Shown one piece after another: positions 1 through 12,040 of a stretch of DNA of 53,406 nt. Position 1 is the stretch's first letter; every line of letters starts with the position of its first letter. The notes beneath the pieces were generated by a model. The model did no database searches, was not told where the DNA came from, and worked only from the letters and a program-made list of their open reading frames with translations. Source of the DNA: Mesaphorura yosii (taxonomy: Eukaryota > Arthropoda > Collembola > Poduromorpha > Tullbergiidae); NCBI GenBank assembly GCA_009869945.1, contig WIXG01000460.1:1-53406 (forward strand), written 5' to 3'. Both the position numbers and the translations under genes were made by a program.

Positions 1-166
1 ACATTTGACTTGACACCAGAAACATAAAAATATGCATGTTTATGCAATTATTATTTTCTACAAAAGGCATAAAATAGTGATAAGTCATAATTACACGGGA
101 GTCTGGAATCTCGAGGTTGCCCTCGATTCCATTCTCCAACACATGTCGAGTTTGTAGTGTGTCGCC

Positions 167-512
167 AGCCTTCGAGCTAGCAAATGATTGCAGGTCAGTT
201 TCGCGGCGAATTCTGCAGTGTAGATCAGATTGTAAACTTGCAACAACGTCGAGAAATGATACCGATCACGATTATAAGCCAGTAGATGACGTCCTGGAGT
301 CCGGCGTCGGATTTGAGGAGCTCGGTGCGGGCGGAGAGAACCAGCGTCCATTGAATCGCCAGTCCGGCGACCGCGACCACCCGCCAAAGCCCCAGACGGG
401 CTCTGACCTTGACTGCGTAGTTGGTCGGATTCTACTTGTAGGGCATGATCAGTGTCCAGTACCCAACCCGGATAACGCACCAGAAAAGCTTGAAGCATTC
501 TTCGGAAATCAT
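167..512 (-). pseudogene. Chemoreceptor (GR/OR-like 7TM) pseudogene, first exon
   Basis: The minus strand from the ATG at 512 reads MISEECFKLFWCVIRVGYW, which aligns from its first residue with the intact receptor starting at 1671 (MISEESFRLFSYLIRVGCR). At 434-432 a TAG stands where the intact gene has Trp in the motif PY[RK]WNP. After the stop the frame continues with NPTNYAV, LGLWRVV and DVIYW, matching NPVNCTV, LRLWRVW and DYIYV. Between about 278 and 262 similarity switches to another frame, which gives LLQVYNLIYTAEFAAKL and HLLARRL (intact gene: IRFYNFFHPHEFAALM, HLLARKL). The splice donor that follows HLLARKL in the intact gene is absent here. The relic therefore carries a nonsense codon, a frameshift and a lost donor. 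Exons 2-3 would lie beyond the left edge or are gone. A sequencing error could explain one lesion but hardly all three. Confidence 0.8.
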
Positions 513-1670
513 TTTTGCGCTCGCTGTCCAGAATCTGACTGGCCAACAACCTGGATAATTCAATCAATTAACTATAATTCCATAAAGACTCCTAATTACT
601 AAGCTAGACCTTCATGTCCACAAATGAAGGTCGGCCGTGGGTTGGGCAATTTTCTTGACGGGCTCACTAATTTTCGAATTTCCCAATTCTGAAATTCGAA
701 GCCATCGTAATTTAGAATCCCGATCGCAATTTTGAAATTCAGCTCTTCTTGTCCCTATTAATTCCAGAAAAATACAGATCTTTATTCAAACTTTTCCGCA
801 ATTAAGCATAACGCTTAATTAGCGCGTATTAATTTTGACTGTACGCATAATTTATCCCGATTGCCATTGCCATCCAGAGCATTCAAATAAGCGCCGCGCA
901 AGTAATAAGCATTAAATTATTAAGCAATCATTTCCAGCAAATCCTAAGAGACGAGAAGGCGAACAACCCTTCGTCGGCGTTCCAGAAAGCCTTGCCACGT
1001 GGAGCCACCAGTCATTGTCATTTTTACTTGGCGAAGGCCGCGCCATGTTGCCACGCTTCGTCGGATTCTAAATTAACACGGCAGCTCGAAATGCAAGGAC
1101 GGCCAAGCCAAGCAGGCATTGAACAGAATTTAAGACTTTACTAGCTAAAACGGACGGTTACTGAGTGACCAGGGAGAATGAATTGTAAACATTGGGTCGC
1201 GGCACCAACCAATATAGCGCGATAACACTGACTAACCATGGCGGACATGCTTGTGAAAACCGTTTTTTAAAATATTAAGTAGTTTCGGAGGAGTAGTGTC
1301 ACAAGCAAGCAAGGAAGCAAGAATAACTTCAACAGCATTTTAAGAGGTCGGATGATATGGCCATGGCATGACGGAGCAGGGCTACATGGTCGTCGTGGTG
1401 GGACAGCATGAAATATTCACATTTAATTCGTTGAAAAGTGCGATAAAGCATTTATAAATTTCTAAGAAAGTTGCCGAATCGTCACAAAGTCATTAAATAA
1501 TTGAATAATTGAACAAATATTTTTTTGCAACAGGATTCCATATATTGGATCTATCGATTCATTCAGTCTTCGATCAATTTACACGTGTGGCTCGACTCGT
1601 CAGCAGCTTCGGCCACTGCTGCTGTGTGAGTTACTGATTATAGGAACAGTGAATGGTAGATCAGTGAATC
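513..1670. other. Intergenic, between the two head-to-head chemoreceptor loci
   Basis: AT-rich DNA between the 5' end of the pseudogene (minus) and the intact receptor (plus). It should hold both promoters. No ORF with a credible protein, no RNA gene and no obvious repeat was seen. Confidence 0.5.
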
Positions 1671-3042
1671 ATGATCTCCGAGGAGTCTTTCCGACTATTT
1701 TCGTACTTGATTCGTGTCGGTTGTCGAACGTGGTGTCTGCCCTACAGATGGAATCCCGTCAACTGCACCGTGCATGTGGTTCCGTACCTTCGGCTCTGGC
1801 GGGTTTGGTGTGCCCTGTACACAATCACCGACTGGTGCCTGCTCACATCGATTATCGTCCCACTTTACTACAATCCTTCAGCAACAGAAGACCCCGTCAC
1901 ACAAATCAAGTCGGACGACTACATTTACGTGGTTTTCACAGGGACAGCAATTTTCTTGTCGCAAGGAATTCGATTCTACAATTTCTTTCACCCGCACGAA
2001 TTCGCAGCGCTCATGTCGTCCATCCACTTGCTCGCGAGAAAATTAAGTAAGCTGCCTAATTGCTAATTAGTACAAGAATTCTTTGTCAATTAGGGCATCA
2101 TCGTACTAATCGTACTCATGAAATCATTGGTATCTGATCTCAGGTGTCCACCATAGAATTCCGCTACAGACTCGTGACGGAGTGGAGCTCCTTTCCAAGG
2201 TCGCCCTCATTTCCTTCGTGGGTATGGTGTTGGGCAACTGGATCGGGAACACGGCAATGATTCAGGATGGCAAACCTCTGTTCAGTCTCCTGCGGTCCAA
2301 GTACGTCGTCCTGAATATTGGCCTCGGGTTGGTGTGGGGCAATGCCGTCATGAATACCTTCGGGACGGCCGGACTTTTCGTGCTGATTGCCCTGAACTAT
2401 GCTAATGGAATGGCGGGATTTTTGAATCGACTCAAGTATTCAAACCTCTAATCTTTGAATCCAGGTTGTTTGACTGATAAACGGACTTCTTCATGCAGGT
2501 TTTCACCGGAATCGGATCATCGTCGAATTCATATCCTCTTCCGTGCCCATCAAGTCCTCCACGAACGGCTGGCACAGTTTGCACGCAACATCGTCGCCAC
2601 GACGTTCGGTGCAAGTTGCGCCCTGCAGATTACTGGATTCTACACCATGTCCAGATTCAAGACGCAGGATCCCGTGATGACCGCCACGATCATCATCAGC
2701 CCCATCGTACTGCTTATCGCTACGAAGATTGTACTGGACTTTGCGATGGTGTACACGGACGCCTCGTGTGTGTATCCCGACTCTTTCACGGCGTGGACTA
2801 AGAAAGCACTGCTGCGTCGGCGTACGCGTAACGGCGGCGATGACAGCAAGAGTGACGACGAAGATAAAGACCCCCATCCGAAGCTGACACTCTACAAAGC
2901 GCTGTATCGCCAGTTCGCGACGTACAGGCCGCTTCGGTTTAGAATCGGGATATTCTTCTACGTCAGAAAGGTTACATTTGTCATCGTCGAGTTTACCGTC
3001 GTGTTCCAGAACGTGGTGAATTTGTTCCTGGCATTTAAGTAA
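1671..3042 (+). CDS. GR/OR-like seven-transmembrane chemoreceptor, three exons
   Basis: Exons are 1671-2046, 2144-2435 and 2499-3042, joined at GT-AG sites with consistent phases (1, 2), giving 403 aa. Hydrophobic stretches suit a multi-pass receptor: RLWRVWCALYTITDWCLL, YVVFTGTAIFLSQ, LISFVGMVLGNWIG, LNIGLGLVWGNAVMN, ATTFGASCALQITGFY, TATIIISPIVLLIATKIVL, and a last segment ending FQNVVNLFLAF. Length near 400 aa, extreme divergence and a short C-terminus after the last helix are typical of arthropod gustatory/odorant receptor families, which are ligand-gated cation channels of sensory neurons. An acidic, basic loop (GGDDSKSDDEDKD) lies before the last helix. The start was chosen because the neighbouring pseudogene begins with the same MISEE. 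The ligand cannot be predicted. Confidence 0.82.
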
Positions 3043-3619
3043 TTAAGAATAGGGAATCGAGTCCACAGTCCAAACATTAAAATTCGTGTTACACCGACTA
3101 CCAAGTTTTTACTGGATTTGAGTCAAATATGAATTCATCCATTGCATTTGGAAAGAATTGAATAAATGAATGAAATGACGACACCGCTAAGTAAATGAAT
3201 AAACTAGAAAAGACGAGGCGGAATTCCGCTGCTGGAGTGAATTATTAATTTTCTTGATGAAAGTTGGGTAACAAGGCCTTGCCTGGACTGGGAATTTTAT
3301 TACGACTGCTACCGACAATATCAGGAACAGCAGATGCACTCGACTATTATCAGTACATCAGTTATCAGTCTCAACTCAGTCAGTACATTCAGAACACTAC
3401 TGCACACAACTTCATAAAGCTGCTGCTACTGCTGGTCTGCTGATAAGCTCTCTGTAATGAAGTATGAATCAACCTTGCCAATGTCCATATTCACATCATA
3501 AATCCAAGGCAATGCATGAAAAAGTAAATGAAAATCTGCAAATCCTGAATCAGTGATTCACTATCACTACTCACGAGCGAATCGCCACTTAAATTATTTT
3601 CGCAGTTCACCCACAATTA
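3043..3619 (+). other. 3' flank of the receptor and 5' flank of the SIAH-like gene
   Basis: AT-rich, with the AATAAA at 3161. Around 3340-3380 there are irregular CAGT-rich runs (TATCAGT, CTCAGTCAGTAC). No coding sequence was seen. Confidence 0.45.
3161..3166 (+). promoter_or_regulatory. Poly(A) signal AATAAA of the 1671-3042 receptor
   Basis: A canonical AATAAA lies about 120 bp after the stop codon at 3040-3042. Confidence 0.55.
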
Positions 3620-4775
3620 ATGGAAATGGCTGGCACTCACGCCCCCGAACTCCTGCAGCTCGCAGAGCCGTCGTGCATTCTCCGAGCGCTGGAGTGTCCG
3701 ATCTGCACCAACATCGCCCTCCCGCCGCTCGTAACCTGCGAGAACGGACATTTCGTGTGCGAGGGCTGCCGAGCGCAAACGAGCGCCTGCGGACTCTGCA
3801 AGGGGCAGTACACGACGGCTCGGAATATCGCCATCGAACAGATTGTGAGGGCAAGCACGTTTGTGTGCCGGTTCCATGCGGAGGGCTGCAATAGGCGAGT
3901 GCTCGGCGATGAATACAAGCTGCATTTGAGTAAATGCAATTTCAGGTGAGTTTATCAATTAATTGGGCGAACAATAATTAATTGATTGCACTATACTGCA
4001 CTGTAGGAATATCACATGCAATTGCTACTACGGAAATCACTGCCAAGGAGTCAGCATCGGATTCAATCGCTACGTCGACCATCTTCTAGAGCACCACAAA
4101 TTCGAGCAACGGAGCTACATCGAAGTGGAAGGAGCTGACTCAGACGAAGGCGGAGGCGAAGGAGTCTCGACCCTCGACTTTATATCTTCGATGAGAGGGC
4201 GAGTCTTCGAGTGGACGCCCTTAATAATCACTTACGGCTACGGCCACAACCGCCGCTCTTTTATCGCTCGACGCCGGCTGCTCAATGGCCTTCTCACCAT
4301 TTGGCTGTCCCTCTTCGGCCCCGACGAAGATGCCCGTGAATACCAGACCGAGATAACAGTTTCAAATTCAAATCCTGACGTGCGGTTTCCACGCGTGACC
4401 TGGAACGTCGCCGTCCATGCCTGCCGGAGGGATTGGGCGGAGATTGACGACAGTGTCCTCTGCGTTTCCGTCCCTTTTCAGCAGCTGAAGCAGATTGGAG
4501 GCAGAAAAGACGGGAAACTTGTGTGGAAGATTAATTTCGTGATACAACCGATTGTTGCTGCTGTGGTGGGAGCGGCGGCACCGGGTCGAATTCGAAGCCA
4601 AGGCCAAAGCCAGATGGAAGGAACCGAGCTCGAAGTGGATTCTGATTACGAAAGCACGAGCAGGTCTTCAGCAGTTGAGGAAAATGAGTCCACACGCTCA
4701 AGCCTTAGTCCTACGCTGAATCAGACGCTGGAGATGCTGACTGATACGAATATGCTGGATCTTAAGATTTTATAG
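3620..4775 (+). CDS. SIAH/Sina-type RING E3 ubiquitin ligase
   Basis: Two exons (3620-3945, 4007-4775; phase 2 junction) give 364 aa. Residues 26-60 form a C3HC4 RING with the SIAH signature: CPIC at 26-29, CENGHFVCEGC at 40-50, CGLC at 57-60. Next come the two SINA zinc fingers: C83, C90, H102, C106, then C113-C121 with H133 and H137/138. The rest (about 140-300) would be the TRAF-like substrate-binding domain, here very divergent; an acidic, Ser-rich C-terminal tail of about 50 residues is added. SIAH proteins ubiquitinate partners for proteasomal degradation. The divergence, and the ESD-rich tail, suggest a lineage-specific paralogue rather than the canonical sina, which is more conserved. 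The TSSK kinase follows on the same strand. Confidence 0.92.
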
Positions 4776-5460
4776 TTTACTAAATTGACCCTTGGGAATT
4801 CTGCTCAACTATTCAAATGAAGCTCTCAAAAATTACAGAAACTGAAATAAATCAATGGAATTTGACTCGCGCGAGTAGTCACAAATTTTGGCACAATCGC
4901 ATCTGTCAGAATTCTGTTTCTCTGTTGCTATACTCCCGAGATCAACTTTAAAGACAATTTCTTGTTTGACGCTGCGCTGCACAAATTGCAATTGGAGTTC
5001 AGCGGTGTGTGGTGGTGGCTCGAGATTTGCTTGTCCTGCCCTGCCCTGACGGAAACCTTGCACTTGCATTTGCAGTATTGCGAATTTTTGCTTCTCGGTA
5101 GTCGCAACCAAAATCTCGACCCAAGCCGACCACTTCCATCCGTCAAAATTTCTGCGGCCCACCTGCTGGACGCTGAACAGCTGGACACCGGTCACTCAGT
5201 TCCAAAATTCCCTGAATCCAATTCGCCTAAATTGCATGGTCAACAGCACAGCGGAGGCGGCAGTAAAGGTCAAGAATTCGTGATCGGTCCACAACGTAAG
5301 CTGTTATTCGTTAAGATAAATTCCAGGAGTTATAAGATTAGACAATCGTAAAGCAGTTTACTCATCGAGGCTTGGTTTAATGTGATTTTACGTGATTTCA
5401 CAGATCCAGGAGCGGAACAGAAGCCACCAGCGCCAAGACCAGGTGGGATCCGCTGATTAA
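4776..5460 (+). other. Intergenic and probable 5' UTR of the TSSK gene, with a possible UTR intron
   Basis: Open frames occur on both strands (4962-5351 plus, 4833-5195 minus) but neither protein looks like a family, so I do not call a gene. A donor-like AAC|GTAAGC at 5296 and an acceptor-like TTTCAC AG ending at 5403 would define a 5' UTR intron of 108 bp just before the kinase start. Confidence 0.35.
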
Positions 5461-6441
5461 ATGTCGTCCAAGACTGCCACATCTGTTATGAGTCCCACCA
5501 CATCCGAAGTCAATGCCTTGGACAAGAAGGGATATGCAATATCTCGAAAGATCGGGCAAGGCTCGTACGCCACCGTCCATCTGTCCGAGTACAAAGAAGG
5601 CGAGCATCGAGTCAAACTCGCGTGCAAGATCTTCGACAAGGAGCGGGCACCGAAGGATTTCCTGGACAAATTCTTCCCTCGGGAGCTGGACATTCTGACT
5701 CGGATCGAGAATCCACACATTATTCAAGTGCACAGCATCCTCCAGCGAGGGCCACGAGTATTCATCTTCATGCGGTTCGCCGAGAATGGTGACATGCTGG
5801 ATTTCATCCGCGCAAATGGGCTGGTGCCCGAGCGCCAAGCGAAAATCTGGTTTCGACAGATGGTTCAAGGAGTCCAGTATCTTCATTCGCTGAACATCGC
5901 TCATCGGGACCTTAAATGCGAGAATATTTTGCTCTCGCGGCACTGGAATGTCAAATTGGCAGATTTTGGATTCGGTGAGTGAAAAAGAGAAGTTTAACTC
6001 ATTCCTCAATGGATTTTCATTAATTTTCTTTTATGTTCTCCCTCAGCACGTTTTTGTGTGGATTCGGACGGGAAACGGATTCTCAGCCAAACGTACTGCG
6101 GTTCAGCCGCGTACGCGGCGCCGGAAGTCGTGAGTGGCACGCCGTACAACCCCAAACTGGCTGACGTCTGGTCTCTCGGAATTATTCTGTACATTATGGT
6201 CAATGCAACGATGCCCTTCGACGACTCTAATCTGAAGAAGCTTCTCAAGGATCAGTTGGCTCGCAAATGGGAGTTCCGGTCACGTGTGAAGGACGTGCTC
6301 ACTCCAGCCCTGTCTTCACTCGTCCGCGCAGTCCTTGAGCCCGACATCACCCAACGCATCACACTGGACCGGATCGCCACGCATGACTGGATTCGTCGAG
6401 ATACACATGGCGGAGTCTCGCAGTCAACAGTGAACGATTAA
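5461..6441 (+). CDS. Testis-specific serine/threonine kinase (TSSK family)
   Basis: Exons 5461-5974 and 6047-6441 (phase 1) encode 302 aa, close to the usual TSSK length with almost nothing outside the kinase domain. Catalytic elements are intact: glycine loop IGQGSYATV (31-39), Lys56 in ACKIF, Glu75 of the C helix, HRDLKCEN (148-155) with Asp150, DFG (168-170) interrupted only by the intron, and APE (195-197). The HRDLKCEN form, the segment [13 protein letters not shown] and the [18 protein letters not shown] motif are TSSK signatures. TSSKs act in postmeiotic male germ cells in animals. DZIP1 and CFAP206, both axonemal or centriolar, lie on the next kilobases of the opposite strand. Confidence 0.94.
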
Positions 6442-6947
6442 CGCGCGCGACGACGGACTGGAATGGACTCTGGAGACTCTGGACAAATCAAATCACGGAC
6501 TCACTCGCATGCTGGACTGCTGGCCGGACCAGTTCTCTAATCTTTCGTAAGTTCGATTATGTTTTATGCCAAAAAAGACTTGAAGCCTGAAGCTCACCGA
6601 ATTCTCTACATCTTTATAAGTAATAGTTCTTTATTTCCGCAGATTCACAAAATTCTCAACGGACCCCGTACGAAATTCTGCCCCAAATTCAAAATTCATT
6701 CAGGAAGTCGAGAAATGTGAAAACTGCCCAAATCAAAGTAATTAAACGAATTATGAACAGATACATTGCAAAATTAAATCTTCAATTACAAAATCTGCGT
6801 ACATTTTAATTGTGGTTTACTCTTTTTACTTGCTGTGTTACAAAATCTCAACATTTACATTTACTTACTTTTTACATAATTTAAGAAGACTCTTCTTTGC
6901 TTAACGCTTAATTAATTCTTACTTAATTCTTAAAGTTCCTTTACTTG
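6442..6947. other. Convergent 3' regions of TSSK (+) and DZIP1 (-)
   Basis: About 0.5 kb holding both 3' UTRs. It is strongly AT-rich from 6720 onward. No further gene was seen. Confidence 0.5.
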
Positions 6948-9900
6948 CTACTTCTGCATCTGTAAACGCTTCAAAGTTATCGACCAAGCGTCTTCGGACA
7001 TCGACGTGTTGGAGTTCACTCCTTCCGCCTTCGAAGTGTCGTTGTCGGTTTCTCGCTCGTGATCGTGCTCGCGTAAGTTTAAGTCTCCATGTCGGTCTCC
7101 GGCTCCATATTGCTCAGACTCGGATTTCTCCGTTTTCGATTCCTCCTCCTCTTCTTCCTCACTGCCGTCTTTACCAGCATGTACGTGGACTTCGCCCTGT
7201 TGCGCCTGAAATCTGCTGTAAAGTCCTTGCCATCGCTCCTCCGCCGTGTTGAAATCTTGCAGGAGGTTCCGCTTGACGACAGGAGCCTGACTTTGACTTT
7301 GGCTTCCAGCTCCAGCTCCATGCTTTTGATAATGCGAGTAGTAAGCTGATTGTGGGCCTGCTGCTGTTTGGGTTTCCGGGTTATTCCGGCGGTCGCTCAA
7401 CGATTTAGCGATCTGGCGCAACTCCTCCGACTTTCTTAACCCCTCGCTTTCACTATCGCTTTCACTGCCACTCGAGTCCCAGTCTTGTGCGGTCTCTTCA
7501 GAAGGGTACATTGAAGTAACGCCTACGCCCACGCCTGATCCGCTGACGGCGACGGTTTGAGGCGGCGGTGGCAGTGCGTTTGCGCTAAATATTCGAGGAG
7601 CTTGACTCTGCCCCTGCCCTAGAATGGCCTTGACCTTCATGGGCTTCGAATAGTGTGACTGTGAAAGAGCAGCGGCAGCAGGCGTTCTTTCCTTTGCTGA
7701 CTTGGGCCGGGGTCGGGTAGGGCTTGCGACGGCCAACGGACGAAGAGCGGGCCTAATTCCGTCCTCATCCTCCTCTTCGTTAGATTCTTGCAGATCTTGC
7801 CGAAGGTTCCTGGCTCGTCGTACGCTTTCCGTTCCCATGCTTATCGCTGCTGCTGCAGCCGGTGTGCCCTTTTGACGACCACCACCGCCACTGCGGCCGC
7901 TGAGTTTGGCTTTTGTGCGTGAGAAAAAGGATTTCTTCGCCGCCACCGCCTTTCGAGTCTCCGCCTCCAGCATTTCTTCGTGGAAGGTTTCCAAGCCGCT
8001 AGGCTCGGGCTCAGTGAACGTGAACGGCTGCGGGTGTGGCCGAGGCTCGGCCGTCGTTGGCGTTCTTGACCGTGTCCTTGCCACCTTCCGCGCCGTGGCC
8101 TTCGTCTTGCCCGTCGCATTATCGCCCTTGCCCTTGATCGAAGTAACGAATTTCTTCTTCCAGCCAGCTCCCTTCTGCTTCACGGCACTCAGCATTTTAA
8201 TAATCGGGCTATTGCTGTTTGTGTTCTTCGAAGACGGTGGCAGCGACGGCGCTCTGCCCTTTGACTTCGACGGAGTCGACAAAGGCAGAGGCAGCTGCGG
8301 CGGTGGCAAAAGGGCGTGGCTATGACTGAGGCTTTGATGGCGAAACACGTCGCCAGACTGAACTCGGCTCTCAAACTGATTCTCGATCGATTGAGCAGCG
8401 GCCAAGAAATTCACGTGAGTTCTTAACTGCTCCTTCGTGCTCGTATCCTGAAAAAGGAAATCAAGAAACACTTCGTCAGTCAACATTCAAGAAGGAGATG
8501 AAGACAACTGTTTTATGATGCCATGTATGTGTCTCACATTTCCTTCACTCGAACGACGCCCGCGCAGCCGCTTCAGCTCAACGAGTGCTTTCGTCACGTC
8601 TTCCAGCTCGGCCGTTTGCCTGCTGCTGCTTCCGTTTTCATTCCCGTCTTCGTCCACGCTGCTGGTCAGCAGTCCAAGTTTCTTCATCTTCTCGCCGAGT
8701 TCTTTCACGACCTCTGCCTGAATTCGACGCTGGTGCATCCTTTCTTGTTCCAGTTCAGCGCGCTTGTCGTACAGCTGCAGGTTTAGGCGACGGAGCTCCG
8801 AAACGGCGTCAACGTCGTTCTCGCCTTCACTTTGGCTGTGGCTGAATTCTTCCACTTCTGCCTGCTCGAAATCTTCGCCATCGCCATCGTCTTCGTCCTC
8901 GTCTTCAAGGTCAGTTGTCTGATAGTCGGACACCTGCGTTTTGTCTGCGTCTTGGCCTTGCGGTGGCCCTTCTGCTTCTTCGTACTCGTGCTCGTGATGG
9001 GTTACCGTTCCGATTCCAGTTTCCAGCTCCAGCGACTCCAGTCTCTCTGTCTCTGCCTCTTGCTGTGGCTGTGATTCGCTTTGTAGGGTTTTTGGAAGGG
9101 AATTCCGCCGAGGCACTGGTTGAGGAGTTCGGGGCCTTGCCTTTGGGGTCGGGGAAGGCACTGCTAGGCTACTCGCAGCAGTGGGGCTTCGCCTTCGAGC
9201 CGTCTTTGGTCTCACCATCAAAACCTGAGCCTCAACTCCTGATTTCTTTGGTGTACTAGTCTGTACTGGAGTAGGCGTCGGACTTGCGCTTAGATCGCCT
9301 TCTGCTGCTTGATGGTCTTGACCTTGAATTTGAATTTGACTTCGGCCCTCCTTTGAATTTCCGCCTACAGAAACGTCGGACGGCTGTCTGCTGGTTGCAT
9401 TGATGTTCGAAGCAGCTGCCCCTGCAATGGCGGCCTGAACCTCCTCCCGTAACTTTCCCGCCTGTGCTTCGTACTGCTCCTCAACCTGACGGAGTTTCAT
9501 CCTCCAGAATCGCTCCTGTGCCTGGAGTTTGCCGTCGAAGGCGACAACGTCCTCTTGCATCTGCATATTAATCCGACATCCGGATTTAGACGAAGCCATA
9601 TTGGCTTAGAATTACAATTTGACCTACCTTGACTTGCATGGAATGCCTGAGCGCTTCGAGTTCCTTTTCCTGTTTCAAAAAACGTTCCCTGAAATCTTGA
9701 ACTGAATCTGCGCCGATTCCTTCTTGCTGCGATGAAGGCCTTCCCATTCCTGTTTCTCCAATTTCATTGGCCTGGGTCTTCGTTTCTTGCATTTCTGCTC
9801 CTTTCGCAGCTGACGAGGCGATCATATCCTTCATTTTCTGCAAAAAGGGCAGTTTACGCAAAAAAATTTAGGATTACATTCTCGCGCGTCAAAAGCTTGT

Positions 9901-11160
9901 TGGCAATAAAATTACTACTCTAAATTCCAAACTTACCTTAATTTCTTCGATGAATTCTTGTTTGAATTCCTCGAATCCAGATTCTTGAATCCTCGACGCA
10001 AGCCGCGTGATGTCGCGATTCATTTGAGTTCCGAAGCCCTCTGCGTCGTCGCCCGAAGTTGCAGTTGCGGTCGGCCCGCTTCGTTCCCGCTGGGTCTGCG
10101 CCTGCAATCGCTTACTCAATTCTTCGACGTCCGCCTTCACTGCCTGCACGTCACGATCTGTTTGAGTGGACATTGTGACCAGCTCAGGTGCCGGTGCCTG
10201 CTTCAAATTGTCGAAATTGCTGCCAGTCTCCGTATTTGTGGGCATAAAATGAACACTATGAGGTTGCTGCTGCAGCGGAAGCGTGACGAACAGTGGATCA
10301 GCAGGCATGGACAAGCCTTGGTGTCTTTTTTGCATGTGGGCATGCAAGAAAGTCGGTGAAATAAACTTCTTGATGCAGTACGGACACGGAGCCTGAAAAA
10401 CAAAAGAGCGAGAAACATGCTTTAGTAAATAACTTTATGCTTTAGCTTTGCTGATATCGACGTCAACATAAATTCTGTGCCCACCTTCTCGTATTCGCCT
10501 TTACTTCGGGCTCCAAACCCTTCATTCTGGATCTGCAAGTATTTCTTTCTCTTCCGGAGCACTCTTCTCGTCTCCCGCAGCGCTTCCCTCAGAGCCGCCA
10601 TCAGCTTGCTCTGTTCCTCCTTTTCTTGCCCCAGCCTGGCGCATTGCTCTTCCAGCTGCTGCTGTGCTTCAAAAGCGACATGGTGCTGATGGAGCAGGAA
10701 TTCGATGAGCAGCTGAGCGATCTGGAACACTTTCACGAAACCGGGGTCAAGCTTGCCCCGCTCCTCCAGCAGCTCGTTTTCGATGGAGCAGTACGCGATT
10801 TGGGGAAGGAGCTCCGAGACGAGCAGGGCATTGAGTTCGGCCTCGGACGTGCAGTGGAGCAGTGTGTGGATGTCCACGGAGGCTGAAATCCAAATGCAAA
10901 TGCAAGATGATAAGAAATCTAGAACTAATTAATTATTAATTCACTCATACAATAATTATTAAAATAATTTGCTGCTTACCAATCTGCCTCCAATCCAATC
11001 GTTCGGTTTTCCGCCTAAATATTGACAACCCACTTCCACTTGATCCAAGGCCACTTATTCGAACTGGCGCCGGCCTCGGTACAGTCGAAAGTTGTTCGCC
11101 GGAACCGTTGGCCTTCGCGCCGACGACGGCAGCAGGTTTGGAGATTACTGATGGCCTCAT
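6948..11160 (-). CDS. DZIP1: DZIP1/Iguana homologue, ciliary basal-body zinc-finger protein
   Basis: Six exons read on the minus strand: 11160-10980, 10882-10485, 10392-9937, 9837-9628, 9560-8538, 8447-6948. All junctions keep frame (first phase 1, the others phase 0), giving 1255 aa. Residues 47-60 (IFRRKTERLDWRQI) are the start of the conserved DZIP1 N-terminal domain, which continues with IHTLLHCTSEAEL and coiled coil through the second exon. A single C2H2 finger follows (C196, C199, H212, H217: CPYCIKKF then HAHMQKRH). Long coiled coils, an acidic block (DLEDEDEDDGDGEDFEQAE) and a Ser/Pro/Lys-rich tail make up the rest. DZIP1 works at the centriole and transition zone in ciliogenesis and in Hedgehog signalling. 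The ATG at 11160 is the first one in frame; an acceptor-like CTACAGCAG just upstream suggests a preceding noncoding exon. Confidence 0.92.
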
Positions 11161-12040
11161 TGCGAAATTGAGACTGCACTCTGCTTTCAATCTGCTGTAG
11201 AAGCACGCCTAAGAAATGAAAGCGACAAGAATTCAAACGGCACGGCACTCACTTGTCACTACGCTTCGTTTATATTCCTATCAAAGAGACTCGGTAAAAG
11301 GATCAAAAGTCAACAGCAATCATCAGTCAAAATAACCGTAATTACATTTTACTTTATTATGTCTTTAATTTCGGGTTCGGGTTGTTGTCTCGATTTTTGT
11401 GTTGTGTCTTAGCCCAGCCAGCCAGCCAGCACAGCGAAGCGTAGCGACTCAATCGCGATAAAGAACTTCCCCTTTTGTTCCGTGCGCTCGTGCCTTCTCC
11501 AGTTCAGAATCATCATTCGAATTCGGATTTGTTGTGCTTTCGGACCGCCTGCTTGGTTGCTGGTCTCCATGGACTCGGAACTCCATATGCACCCGTGCCG
11601 TCTAGTTAAGCATATCACTGCAGGCAGTCGTACTGGAGCCTGGCGATGTTCATGTACGCGTGCAATTAAGCAGGGGCCGAAGTCGAAGATTTGTCGTCTT
11701 TCGCGAATAATTTCGCTTTTACCGTAGCTGGGACGTGAAATAAGTGCGTAAACATGTGTTTACATGTGTACGTGACTTTTTTCAATAACTTCAAGTCGAA
11801 ACTGCTCCAAATTCATGCGCAGCTTGCAGAGAACAATATAATATAACTGTCAATCTCCGGGTGCAACAGACTCGGAATGGTAAATAACGGTAAAGTAAAC
11901 AAGCTGGCCTGTTTTAATTTCTCGCCCTGATTCTAGCAGAACCAACGTCAATAACATTTCGCAATTGACACACACAGAAGTTGGTTTAGTAGAGCAGAAG
12001 TCAAACTAATCGACAGAAAATCCCAGTTCTAGACTGAAAT
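11161..12040. other. Divergent promoter region between DZIP1 (-) and a secreted-protein gene (+)
   Basis: About 0.9 kb between two start codons pointing apart, so it should carry both promoters. Short open frames near 11400-11730 on both strands look accidental. The stretch 11831-11850 has an AATATAATATAA run but is about 200 bp from the next ATG. Confidence 0.45.

Noticed and set aside
4833..5351. Open frames on both strands before the TSSK gene
   Set aside because: No domain, no splice support, and the region fits a 5' UTR with an intron.
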